DNA of 64,000 nucleotides, taken from NCBI GenBank assembly GCA_945643635.1, contig CALZFC010000018.1:5491001-5555000 (forward strand), read 5' to 3'. The notes under the pieces were generated by a model that did no database searches, was not told the DNA's origin, and saw only the letters and a list, made by a program, of their open reading frames with translations. This document shows, piece by piece, positions 22,413 to 33,199 of the stretch. Position numbers and translations under genes: made by a program. Source of the stretch: Allodiplogaster sudhausi. Lineage: Eukaryota; Nematoda; Chromadorea; Rhabditida; Diplogasteridae. Numbering within the stretch: the stretch's first letter is position 1; each line of letters begins with the position of its first letter.

Positions 22413-23547
22413 AGTCGATGAACGGCACCTTCAACAGACTATCGTGTTATTGTGGAGAAAAAGCAGATCTTGATGATGACTGCTATCTGAACCTGGCTGC
22501 GACCACTTCATTCAAAATCGCAAATTTAAGGACAGAATGAATATTCCAGTTTATGAGGTTATCCCGCCACTCCAAAGGGACAATAGTGATCGAAGACACA
22601 TATAATTTAAAAAAAAAAAGGAATTTTAATATCAACGTTGAAGATGTAAACTCTATCACAATTTGTGACATTAGGCGATGGAAGCGCTTAAAAAGCCAAT
22701 TCCAACGACCGCGACTTCCACTCTTCCCATGCTTTCTCACTGTTTCCTATTTTACAAAAACTACACATCTGAAATTTGTACAGCGGTTATTAATTAAGTT
22801 AAATTAAAAGAAATGATTTTAAATTATACATATTATTATAGCGTGACAACGACGATTTCCTCTACAACCACGCCAACCACGACACCGACAACGACTTCGG
22901 AAGCCTTGACGTTAGCAAATATGTTCTGCAGTCTCATTTATAATACAGTTAAATGCTTGTCATATTCCAATATACTGTAAAATATGAATTGTAATTGATA
23001 TTGACAGATTTTTCATGTTATAATTGTAAAATTTTTCTTATTGGTAAAAGTATTTAAGAGTGACACGACATAAGATCAAGTTGGATTTTTTGGACAACCT
23101 AGTTGTCTGCAACGTTATTGCTTCAACTTTCAGCTCAATGGCCCCGACTTCCTTAGGCGATTCTGCAGCCACTAAGAAGTTAGTTGGAAAGTTCCAGCGA
23201 TTATAGTAAAAATAAACAGATTAATTTTCTATTTTATTATTAAAACATTTGACATTTTAGCGAGACTATTCCCCAAACTGAAGAACTGCCCTATTTGGCG
23301 TCTATCACCACGTCTCCGGTAAGAATAACTATTTAGAAAACATATGTAATCGATTTTCTACAAAGTTATCTTAATACAACAGAAGGCGATATTTGTTTAA
23401 AGTCCTTTTACGAAGTTAAAATTGACAATTTCCTTTCCAGTTCTTCTGGTTTTTGCCGTTGTTCTCTGCGCATTCACCGTGAACTTTTCTCTGGCTGTCA
23501 TTTGTCGTTTCTTCTACGCAGTCCGAATTATTCTCTCCTCTCCATAA
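22413..23547 (+). pseudogene. SCTM family copy A, exons 3-8 (displaced 3' part)
   Basis: Exon 3 (22413-22557) has the second Cys module (LSCYCG, DDDCYLNLAA), but it lacks about 25 bp present in paralogs. This shifts the frame to a TGA. Later exons are a proline/threonine exon from 22675, 22842-22910 (TTTISSTTTPTTTPTTTSEA), 23134-23178, 23261-23318 (ending SITTSP) and the TM exon at 23441. The TM exon has one extra T after FFWF compared with copies C and M, so phase 0 stops at 23482. The shifted frame gives VLCAFTVNFSLAVICRFF and a stop at 23547. Copy E has the identical TM shift. Probably a non-functional 3' half of the gene begun at 4797. Confidence 0.6.
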
Positions 23548-24427
23548 GAGAAAATTAAACGTGTTACTTTATGTGCTTATTTGTCGAGACAAGGCATTGG
23601 GGTTTGGTTGGAAGCTTATGAAACAAAAACCGTTGATATCCAAGCAGTACTTCACAATTTACATCGTTTGCATTTAAAAGAGCTGTTTCGAAATCAAACT
23701 TTGATACCTACATAGTTTAGATCTTACAGCAAAAGAACTGTACATGAAAGTGCTGATTTTGCATAATACATACGCCTTATTATAAATGTTAGTGTTATCA
23801 CATCTATTTATTTGTGTACGAGTAAATAAGTAAATCGATTTATATTGCATTAGTGTGTGAAGAGCTCGAGGTTCTTGATCTTGGAAGTAACTGAACTTAG
23901 GATTAAATGAAATAAGTACGAGCACAAGTTGAAACCTCTTCTCCTACAATGTCAATCGGTGCGCAAGAATTGATTGATGGGATTTGCCAAGTTTCAGATG
24001 TGTTTTTCTTTCAACGGATGCCCATTACCTGAAGGTCGTAGCTGTTGCCAAAAGCATGATTCAAGAAGAAACTGAAATATTGCCCGTACTTGGCCCTTTT
24101 GCTTGATAAGCGGCGAGTAGTCTCCGTACAGTGATCGCCGGTAGCGGAAACCGGACGACTGAGAGGAAGAGAGAGAGAGAGAGAGATAGAGAGAGCAAGA
24201 ATGGGGGAATGATGATGAGTGCCTGAAAAGGGTGGGTTGAGTTGGTATAATATGTAATACATAAAGAAGCAAAAGTAGAGATATAGAGAGAAATGGGGAC
24301 GAATTGAATGAGAAAGAAAGTGAGAGGGAGAGACATTAAGAAAACGAAACTGATATAACCCGTTTGACGATCACGTTATAAGCTTACAACCAACTTTTAT
24401 CCAAAAAATCAAATTCTGTCATGCTTC
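23548..24427. other. intergenic
   Basis: AT-rich, with a GA tract at 24165-24200. A minus-strand peptide around 24150-24080 (YGDYSPLIKQKGQ) has a relative at 26870-26810 (RGDYSPLTSGAG), on the other side of the CACACAG element. This suggests an old duplicated exon of unknown identity. Confidence 0.35.
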
Positions 24428-24919
24428 ACACAGAGAAGGATGTTACGTGGAGCGTAACATTGGAACATAACAATAATGTTATTGAAATGCACCGGAACAT
24501 CTCATGTAGCTCTGGACGTTACATTTAATGCGCAACCCGAAATGTTACGCGCGACGTAACATGCAGGGTTTAACAAAAATGTTACGTTTGCCCTCGGCGG
24601 GGAGCACTTGCTCTTAAGCCACGCCCCTTCACATCTTTATATCCGCTCACAGATAAAATGCAGCTGGAAACACTGGTTTTTAGGCATATTTATTATACTT
24701 TTAAGCATATTTATTATACAAAACCCTTTATTACACTAAACAAAATATGCTTAAGAACGTGAGAGCAGCAGAAGCCACCCGCAAGGGCATATAACATGAA
24801 AAATGCTTGAAAAACAGTCTAATAAATTAGAAAAGTCCGAAAATGAGCTAAAAGCATACATATCGTTATCCTACAAGTAATACAAAAACTGCAAAAGTTG
24901 AAAAACTGGCTAACCTGGT

Positions 24920-25760
24920 TTGTAGAGTCGTGTTGGCGTCGTCGTCGTTGTATCTGGAATTAGAACTGAAATTTTTGCTCCCGCCCGGACCCGAACCACC
25001 ACCCCGCGCTCCACGCACCCAAACCACAACCACCCCACTACCCGCCCCCGCGATCTGAATGTTGAAGAACTTATCCAGATGAAAAGGGCGGTGCCCATAG
25101 AGAACGTTGAGAAGAGAATGGAGAGAGAGAGACAGAAAGAGGAAAGAGACAGAGTAAGAGAGAGAGAGAGAGAACTAACTCTACGAACTCGGTCTATCCA
25201 TCTGTGCCAATTTAGTTGTAAGAGCCAAAAGGTTTTTCGAGAGTTTTACTGCTCAACGTGACCTATGTTGCGTCTCTCTCTATCCTACATTGTTCTACAG
25301 TAAAAGGCGGTTCTTTTGAGCTATTTAATGTTGTATAAAAGTAATTCTGAACCTCATCCGAGTTCTGAGAACATATATGTGAACACTGTTCGTGATGTCA
25401 GGAGTTGGCCGTGTGGCAAAAGTTGGATCCCTCGCTTTTGTGCGTGTAATCAAACCGCTCAATTGGTGTTTGAATGCGAGCCCTCTCAGAGATGACGAAC
25501 ATTCAGGAGGCAGATTGACGGGCATTAAGGTTGTTCCAGGAAGCAGCTCTTTCCTTGGCAGCGACCCCGTGACGACAGGTGACAGGCACCTAAAGGTGTC
25601 CCAGGGTGGCGTCTTCCTCGCTCTTGTACGCAAACTTGTAAGTGCAAGAACAACGCTCAACGTGACTTTTACACATCTCTCTGTACCTCATTAGAACCGC
25701 CTTTCTGGCCAGAATGTAATGACATAGAGAGAGAGTCACCTTTCGGTCTCTTTGTAGTGT
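24920..25760 (-). repeat. inverted copy of the 0.8-kb NFI-site repeat
   Basis: The minus strand from 25760 to 25385 matches 6700-6905, and 25260-24920 matches 6906-7350 in the reverse sense. About 190 bp at 25430-25620 have no counterpart at 6.8 kb and read as protein-like in both directions. That segment's origin is unknown. Confidence 0.55.
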
Positions 25761-25789
25761 TCGCATCAAAAGCGAGAGACCTGTCCTGG

Positions 25790-25815
25790 TACCTGTCGAG
25801 AGAGAGAGAGAGAAA

Positions 25816-25857
<42 letters not shown>

Positions 25858-26112
25858 CCAGACAGGCCGAGCGAGAGACAGACGAGAGACATGCATAGAG
25901 AGAGAGAGGGAGGGAGAGAAAGAAATAGAGAGAGAGAGAGACAGAAAGACAGAGAGAGAGAGACAGCGATAGACAGGCAGCAAGAGAGACAGACAGACAG
26001 ACAGACATACCGAGAGAGGGAGTGAGAGACAGAGATACATACAGAGAGAGGGGGGAGGGAGAGAAAGAGAGAAAGAGAGAGAGACAGAGAGAGAGAGGGA
26101 GAGAGAGAGATA
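25790..26112. repeat. long GA/GACA microsatellite
   Basis: About 320 bp of (GA)n with interspersed GACA. The long open frames here are pure Ser/Leu/Cys or Arg/Glu repeats and are not genes. Confidence 0.9.
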
Positions 26113-27151
26113 TAAATAAGTAGAGTTACTAATTGCGAGAGAAGGGGAGAAAACAAGAAATGAAGAGAGATTGAAAAATCACTGTGTCCAAGACTCTTTC
26201 ACAGTTGATTTTGCAGTTTCTGCCGATCGATAAACTTTTAAAGTTGTATGTCAATATCACTGTCTCTTTGGAACAGAGCAATTAATTCATTCTGCTAAAA
26301 AGGTCGGAAAGACACTTGCGCACTTGACTCATAAAAATAAAATAAAGGTAACATTTGGAGCATGTTGACCCAGCTGACCTCAGATGGCACAATTGAACGG
26401 GATACTGTAGTTTTTCATGTAAAATAAAACGCGCAAAACATGTTGGGAAAACGTTGACCACATGTGGGTTTGAACCCCTAAACCCCTAAGTGTCGCCGCT
26501 CGACGTTGCTTAACTCGCCAGATCGGACGTGATCGGTACTTCGCTCTTTGGAGGAGGCGCTCTCCCTGCGCTCGCCGCCTTTCCGGCCAAACATAACATT
26601 TTTGTGCATGCCCAAATGTAACGCTCCACGTATCATCCAGGTATTTACAAAAAATGTTACGTTTTTTTTCTTAAGAGGAGGCGACGCTCACCAGAGCGAA
26701 AACATCAAATGTTTTTCTCAGCGTAACATCTCCACGTAACATTTTTCCATAACATTTTTTGTGCATAACATTTTTTTCTGTGTGTTGCATATTTTTGGAT
26801 CGGATCTGTTTAAAGATTACAAGTCCAGCTCCGCTCGTCAGTGGCGAGTAGTCTCCTCTATCACGGCCGAGTGCCAAATCCGACAAGAGCTATATTCGGT
26901 TTATCAAATTTTTATTTGCATCAAATCATAGCTATTTTTGAGCTCATGGATCCATTCCTGAAAATTAACAACTTTCAAGATTTCAACTACGAAACATATG
27001 TAAGTCTCGGGTTCTTTTATCATCCATGTATGAATGTACTTTTTCCATCTTTTAGTAACGCACTTTTTCATTTTTTTTCATTAATCTCTTTTTTCCAAAT
27101 TTAAATGTTCAAAAGTTCAGTAAGACATTTGAAAAAAAACAAAAGGCTTGA

Positions 27152-27191
27152 TCACTTTACCCGACAGCCTGCTCGGTGCTCGGTTGGCTCC
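27152..27191 (+). promoter_or_regulatory. conserved upstream block of SCTM copy B
   Basis: Copy of the shared block (ACCCGACAGCCTGCTCGGTG, CTCGGTTGGCTCC), followed by a pyrimidine-rich stretch up to the signal exon. Confidence 0.45.
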
Positions 27192-27270
27192 TGCTATTCT
27201 CTTCTCCTTCTTGCTCTCCTTCCCTCTCCTCCCCTTCTCTCTCTTTCCCTGCCTTGCCGTCCCCAGTCCG

Positions 27271-27652
27271 AAGTTGCATCTCAAGATCTTCTTCATCGTG
27301 CTCCTCTGCGTGGGTGCATTTGCACACGGAGAATGCGAAAACAACGATCTGGTGTTCTCGAAGGTTAGGAATAGCGGAAAACAAAGAAGAAATGATCGCT
27401 GACAAATAATTATTTCTTTATTTGTTCGATCATAACTTTAATTAAATAACATTATCAAGTTTAATGTTTGAATGTGATCTACTCAATTTTAATTCTATTC
27501 CTAACCTCAGAGGATGTGCTACAACTGGAGGAATGGCTACGAATGCAAAGTGTCCTGCGAACATTCCCTTTAATCAGCAGTGCTTGCACATGTTCGTGGA
27601 CCCAACGAATGCTCGGCAGAAATGCTCTTCCTTGTCGCTGACTGCTTTTTGG
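27271..27652 (+). pseudogene. SCTM family copy B (exons 1-2 only)
   Basis: Exon 1 (27271-27363) keeps the signal peptide (LHLKIFFIVLLCVGAFAHG) and the GTTAGG donor, but the start codon is AAG where paralogs have ATG. Exon 2 (27511-27652) starts CYNWRNGYECKVSC; a frameshift then produces an early TAA, although the remaining cysteines follow in another frame. No exons 3-8 follow before copy C. An in-frame upstream ATG at 27148 could replace the lost start, which would lengthen the leader. Confidence 0.6.
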
Positions 27653-29440
27653 GTTAGAATTAGAGTGAATCCTCCCTGTCAACGGTCAATCTGCCCCGGT
27701 TGAATTGGCGCGTGCGAGCGCAGAAAGCACTGATGCTATTTGGTTTTTGGCCTGGGCAGTTTGTATGCAAGTTCCTTGGTATACCTAATATTCTTCTACC
27801 AGGATGCCTTCATTCTTTGATCCGTGAATCTTAAGTCTATTTGAATATCTCGTCTGTACGACCACTGGGGACCGAGAAACAAACACCTCTAAACTGCTTT
27901 TTTTTTAGTGTAACGCCCTTCCTACTAACAATCAGGGGTGGCCGGCAAGTTTCAGCACAATTAAAAAAAAATATTTTTGCCGTCTTTGGGGCAGCCTCTT
28001 TCGGATCACAATTCATGCAAAAGTAAACATATTTCCAAAAAAAAAAATTTAAACACAAGCAATGAGAGATGGGATGACTTACATACAATTAGAGAGGCTA
28101 AAATGGCCAGGAGAGTTGAAATAGATTTAGGTTGAGTGAGATACATAGTTGTTCTTTGAATGCTCGATATAAACGGGAACTTGATGAGACATTTTGTGTC
28201 CGTTTCATTTGAGAAAAAGGCATTTCGAGATTAATAAAATTAATATTTTTATACTTAATGGATATAATTAAGAATATTTTTTGATTCACGGAATGCGACT
28301 CTAAACACACACAAGAGCTTGGTAAGGGTGCCATCAAAAAAAAATCACAAGAAGTATAAAAAGCAAAAATAAGTCTTAAGAGAACTAGATTTTGATGTGC
28401 GATAGCGTTTTGCCTTTTGAATTTACTTATCTTTCGAGAATTACGCCTCTCTTTAAACGAGAAATGAACACGAAAACACCTACCACGATGATCCTTACGC
28501 ATCCGATGCATTCTAATAGCAAATTCTGTTTTTAAGGAAATAATTAAATCTCCAGTCTCGAGAATCTAGTGGAGTCAAGTGAATTTCATGCTAGTCCATT
28601 CGGGCTATTTATGCTCATTAATGAAAATGTCAGTCTTATCGACGGAGGACGAACGTTAGATCAGCAAAAGTGAACTCTGATATGAAAGATTGTTGAACAT
28701 TTGTATGCTTATACACGAGAGTTCGTCGTACATTCTTTAGCGAATATAATGAACGATTACCGCTGACAAGCGATGGAAGAGAAATAGTGTTCAAAAGCAC
28801 AAGAGTATTTAGTGTAATGGTGGAGAATCTTTGCCTGCTTCTCACCACTGTTCTACGTTACTGTTCCACGAACGAAACTTCATCGCAGGGTCGTTCATCA
28901 TGTTTTCTTTAATATTTCGCTATTTGTATGCTTTTCTTATTTATTGTCATAAAAACACTACCTTTTATTTGTTTTCACAGGGCACGATACCGTAAGTCTC
29001 AAGGAGCCGCGGCCTTTTCGACGAGAGTGGACTTGCCGTGAAATCAGTCGTGCAGATTACACAGCCGAACCATGCCAGTCAATGGACGAAACTGATGCTC
29101 TTCTTATATCGCTCCCTGCCGGCCGAAGTGTTAAATAATTCTTTAAAGGATGTTTTGCCTAACAATTCAAAATAGGCATTTGACCCATGAAATATCCCGT
29201 GCGTAACAACCCGTTTTGTATTACATTTTGAATTAGGGACGGAGAAGGGCAAGTGGCACAAAAAAACAATCAAAAAGAAAATTTTTTTTATTGGGCTTAT
29301 GCACGTTGAAAGTAAAGAACATTCATCATATGAGAAAAAGATAACGTTTCACCAAGTTGTGTTACGTGCAAATAGAAATTTATAATGTTCATACCAATAC
29401 GATTTTCAGGAGATCTTCATTTTAAAAAGTTAATTTTTTC
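27653..29440. other. inter-copy DNA with duplicated block
   Basis: The segment from about 28645 to 29290 is a diverged duplicate of 33740-34410, which precedes copy E. It includes gagagttcgt.g.acattctt and the AEPCQSMDETD fragment. A 137-codon minus-strand frame at 28511-28098 starts MHRMRKDHRGRCFRVHF but has little else to support it. Confidence 0.4.
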
Positions 29441-29495
29441 AGGTAAAATGATTCTCGCTCACTTCACCCGACTGCCTGCTCGGTGCTCGGTTGGC
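29434..29495 (+). promoter_or_regulatory. acceptor and conserved block of SCTM copy C
   Basis: TTTTTTCAG followed by GTAAAATGATTCTCGCTCAC and the shared CCCGACTGCCTGCTCGGTGC block, almost identical to copy A at 4680-4743. Confidence 0.5.
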
Positions 29496-31913
29496 TGCTC
29501 CGATTCACCTTCTCCTTCTCTCTCCTCCACTTCTCCTTCTTTCTCTCTTTCTCTGCCTGGACGTCCCTCGTTCCTCAAGACCTTCTTCATCATGCTTTTC
29601 TGCCTGGGTGCATTTGCAGAAGAAGAATGCGAAACCGGTTTCTTGTATCCCTTCAGTGTTAGAAATAGCGAGAAAACGGAAATGATGGCTGACAAATAAT
29701 TATTTCTTTATTTGTTCGACCTAAACTTTTATCAAATAACATTGTCAATTTTAACGTTTAAATTTGATCTACTCCAAACTTCAGAGGAAGTGCTACAACT
29801 GGAACAATGGCCACGAATGCAAAGTGGACTGCGGATTTCCTAAGGCCAAGCAGTGCTTGCACATTTTCGTGGAGCATTGAAGCTTCGGCAAAGCTGCAAT
29901 TCCGCATGGCGACAGGACCCACATTGCCTTTTAGGTTAGTTTAGTGTGAATCCTCTCTATCAGAGATCAATCTGCCCCGGGTAAATATATTTTAAATTTA
30001 GACTAACAAACGTTCAGGGGCTTGGGAATTTTAACGAAATTAAGACGGTACAATTACCGGGAGATTGGATATTTTCTCCAGGCTCTTCACGCGAATATAA
30101 GAATCCCAAAAAAATTCGGAACTTTAGTTCTACTTTTGATTATTTTTATTCGAACTCGTGCGGAAGCCAAATAGACGGTATTTATATTCAAGAGCAAAAA
30201 TGGATCCATTCTCCCCGGACAGCAGAGGAATAAGGGATTTTCTACCTTTATTAGAGTTTGAAAAGTCATGAAAATTTAAAAAAAAAAGTCTCAATTAGCT
30301 TATTAGCTATTTTCTTACACATAGGGTGGAGAAATGTAAATTTATTAATAATAATAATTTATAACACCAAAAATGATTTGATGAGACCACACTTGCATTA
30401 TAAAAAAAGAGGAAGAATATTTAGACTGAGGATACGGAAAACAAAGGGAAAATAGAAGGAATGTATCCTTTTGAAATGCTGTGCAGATTATTTGAACATT
30501 AACCAAGGAGCAAAACAGTGCAAATTGTAGCATTGATATGTACAACTACATATATGATTTATACAATCATTTTTCTTCTATTTTTGATACCAAATAAAAT
30601 ATTTTTAGTGTATCGAAACAACTTTTCCCTAGATTTTTTTTCAAAGACATTTCAGAGTGGAAGAACAGGAATGTCAGCAGAGCAGAATGTTTGTGTGGAT
30701 CTGGAAATGAGAAGGTTGAGGACGACTGCTATCTGAACTTGACTGCGATCCCCAACCTGATCGCGCGTCTCAACCAATTCATTCCCAATCGCGGTGTTAA
30801 CGAATCGCAGACGGGCGCGGAGAGGTTTCCCGTTCATGAGGTTATCGTCAACAATTATCGTTTGAATTCGCGCTCATGCCTAATATTAATTAGGTTTTTT
30901 TTACAAAAGAAATATCCATATTATGAGGGACAACAGAAGTAAAGTTCAAATAACTCATTCTTGCGAAAGATTAAAAGAGATTAGCAGAGATTAGTAAAGA
31001 ATGATCTCGCTCAAAAAGTGATAATCCCTTATTCATAGAATAAAAGAACATACATGCATATGTATGTCACTCTAATCGTAATTTGAAGAAGTGAGCATAC
31101 AATTGTTTTTGAAACACTAGGTGATGGAAGCCCTTAAAACGCCAATTCCAACGACTACGACTTCCACTCTTCCAACGACATTCGGAATATTTTTCACCTT
31201 TTTTTTATTTTACAAAACAAAAGAATAAATAAAAATAAGTTAAAAGAAGTTGAGCTGCTATAATTTATATATTTGCAGCTCAGCAACGACGACCGTCACA
31301 GCAACTTCGGAGGCCCTGACGTTAGCAAATTAACAAATAAGTTCTTGCATTCTTGCATACATGTCCCGCCAAGAAAGCAATTGTTAAGCAACAGAAAATG
31401 ATTTACGTAAACAAAAATATACTTTCCCAGCTTTTAGGACTTCAGCCGTCACGGAAATTGACAGCAATTCGATCACTTCCTCTTCAGCGCCTGATGAGAA
31501 GTAAGATGAAATGCCAAAAGTTTAATATAGCAACTTTTTAAAATTACTTTTTAAAATCGCAGTAACATAAAAGAGAGCCGAATTAAGAAGAACATTTATA
31601 GAAATTCACTAATTACTTTTTCAGTTCATCTCTTAAACAAGAAGAATCACTGCCGCACCTGAAGCCAATCTACGAGTCTCCGGTAAGCGATTCTTAAATA
31701 ATATTTAAAGACAGTTATGTTGTCATCTATTTTTACTAGAATCTATATTTTCTTGAATTCTGAGATAAAATTTGGTTTCCAACCCGCACGAATGAAAAAT
31801 TCCCTGCTCAGCTCTTCTGGGTTGGCATGGTCTTCTTCGCATTCGCTCTGCTCACTTTTCTGGCAGCCGCTGCGATTCTCTGCTACAGAATCGGAAGACT
31901 TCTCTCTTCATAA
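29448..31913 (+). pseudogene. SCTM family copy C (most complete plus-strand ectodomain to TM)
   Basis: The normal signal-peptide ATG is lost through an 11-bp deletion. This puts the upstream ATG at 29448 (MILAHFTRLPARC) in frame with the remaining signal segment (TFFIMLFCLGAFA). Exon 1 ends at 29657. Exon 2 (29785-29934) carries CYNWNNGHECKVDC but a TGA at 29878. Exon 3 (30656-30840) is intact: AECLCGSG, DDCYLNLTAIPN. Exons 31279-31320, 31438-31500 and 31625-31682 are intact and in phase. The TM exon (31812-31913) gives LFWVGMVFFAFALLTFLAAA, a basic tail and a stop. The exon starting at 31121 (PIPTTTTSTLPTT) lacks a GT donor. An AATAAA lies at 31955. Confidence 0.65.
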
Positions 31914-31954
31914 ATGCGACTAACTTCTCCTTCTTTTGTGTGACTTCGTACAGA

Positions 31955-31960
31955 AATAAA
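31955..31960 (+). other. polyadenylation signal of copy C
   Basis: AATAAA 42 bp after the TM-exon stop codon. Confidence 0.5.
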
Positions 31961-32305
31961 AATGCACTTCAATTTCGAAGACAATTTATTCATCGTCCAT
32001 ATTATTTGAAAGCCAATATGGAGCGGCAGCTCGATTGGAAAGAATCATTTCGATATAGTAAAAAAAATTTTAAAAGGGAAAATTTTTTGAAAACAAGCAT
32101 TAATTTTGTTTAGTTTCCTAAATTTCAAAACTATCATAACGAGATTATTACACGTAGAAAACAGGTAATGAACATCTAATCTATGAGAGGCGGGCAACCT
32201 CTTTTCATTATTCACTATTCTCCAAGAACAAAACAACTGAAATTTTAACAGCGGTTATAAAATAAATAACATAAAAAGAAAATAGTTTAAATTATATTAT
32301 TGCAG

Positions 32306-32895
32306 CTCGAGAACACGACTTTCGCCACCGCCTCGCCAACCACGACATTGTCAGAAACTTTGAAGTGCTTGATGTTAGCAAATAAATTTTGCCATTCTTG
32401 CATACAATTTCCAACGTCAACAATGCTATTGTTTAGTAATAAAAAACGAAGAACGGAAACAAAATTACAGTTCGCCAGCTTTCAGGTCTACAGCTGTCAC
32501 GAAAATTGACAACAATCCGCACACTGCCTCTGCAGCCTCTGTGAAGTAAGTAGGAAAATTGCATTCCTCCTGTAAAATAATAAAACGCCTTTGGTAATGT
32601 AAAATCACAGATGCACAAAAGAGAATATTGAAGAAAGGAAATTATTATCTTTGAAAATTTACTAATTATGCTTTAGTTCGTCTTTTCCCACAAAGGCACC
32701 ACGGCCGTATCTGAAGCGAATCGACACGTTTCCCGTAAGCGCAATTAAATGATACTTAACGAGAATGATATTATCATCTAATGCTACTTGAAATCACTAT
32801 TTATCACTTCAGCGATCAATATTAATGGGTCGCCGTGGCCTTCTTCACATTCACCGTGCTACTTACTCTGGCAGTCGCTGCACTTCAATGTATGT
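32306..32895 (+). pseudogene. SCTM family copy D (3' half only)
   Basis: Degenerate repeats of the last four exons: 32306-32373 (ATASPTTTLSE, frame shifted), 32486-32545, 32677-32734 and a TM exon from about 32813. In the TM exon the first codons are replaced, but VAVAFFTFTVLLTLAVAA is still readable. It lies directly downstream of copy C, so a tandem duplication of the 3' half is the simplest origin. Confidence 0.55.
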
Positions 32896-33079
32896 ATGTG
32901 GACGCAATGTTCGCAATGAAAACAATTCAACAAAATTTCTGATTGGAAAAAGGTGTTATCGTAGTTTAATGTGAATGTTTGTGTGGAAATAAGGCGCTCT
33001 GTACTTCTCCGATCAGATCCAAAGTCTCAATTACATTCATACATACATCATAAGAAATGGCGATGCTGGCGAATCGCAG

Positions 33080-33192
33080 GAGGGCATGAGCTGTATTTCC
33101 GTTCTCACTGTTATCGGAGCCACTTCTCTCTGGCTGCCCGCCTTATTTTTCTTCATTTATTCGCCTCTTCTCTTTCAATATGTCCAAGCGTA
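33080..33192 (+). pseudogene. single TM-exon fragment of another family
   Basis: After a GAATCGCAG acceptor the frame reads EGMSCISVLTVIGATSLWLP, then a hydrophobic tail and a stop. A close relative lies inverted at 36740-36627 (MAMLAKEGISCISFLTVIGA). No neighbouring exon could be tied to either, so both are treated as gene fragments. Confidence 0.35.
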
Positions 33193-33199
33193 AGCCAAG

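Larger units (their letters stand above)
24428..26782. mobile_element. candidate TIR element with CACACAG ends and ATGTTACG words
   Basis: The left end CACACAGAGAAGGATGTTAC and the inverted right end CACACAGAAAAAAATGTTAT match at about 17 of 20 positions. Both end regions (24428-24600 and 26590-26782) are filled with ATGTTACG/CGTAACAT words. The interior holds an inverted copy of the 0.8-kb NFI-site repeat and a large GA array. There is no transposase frame. The target duplication is unclear (TT at most). It could be a Foldback- or MITE-type composite. Confidence 0.5.

Noticed and set aside
25590..26156. 188-codon Ser/Leu-rich membrane-like protein
   Set aside because: It is a reading of the GA/GACA microsatellite and has counterparts in several frames.
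24428..26782. CACTA-type transposon
   Set aside because: Ends begin CAC but lack the CACTA/G motif and the 3-bp target duplication is not convincing; left as an unclassified TIR candidate.
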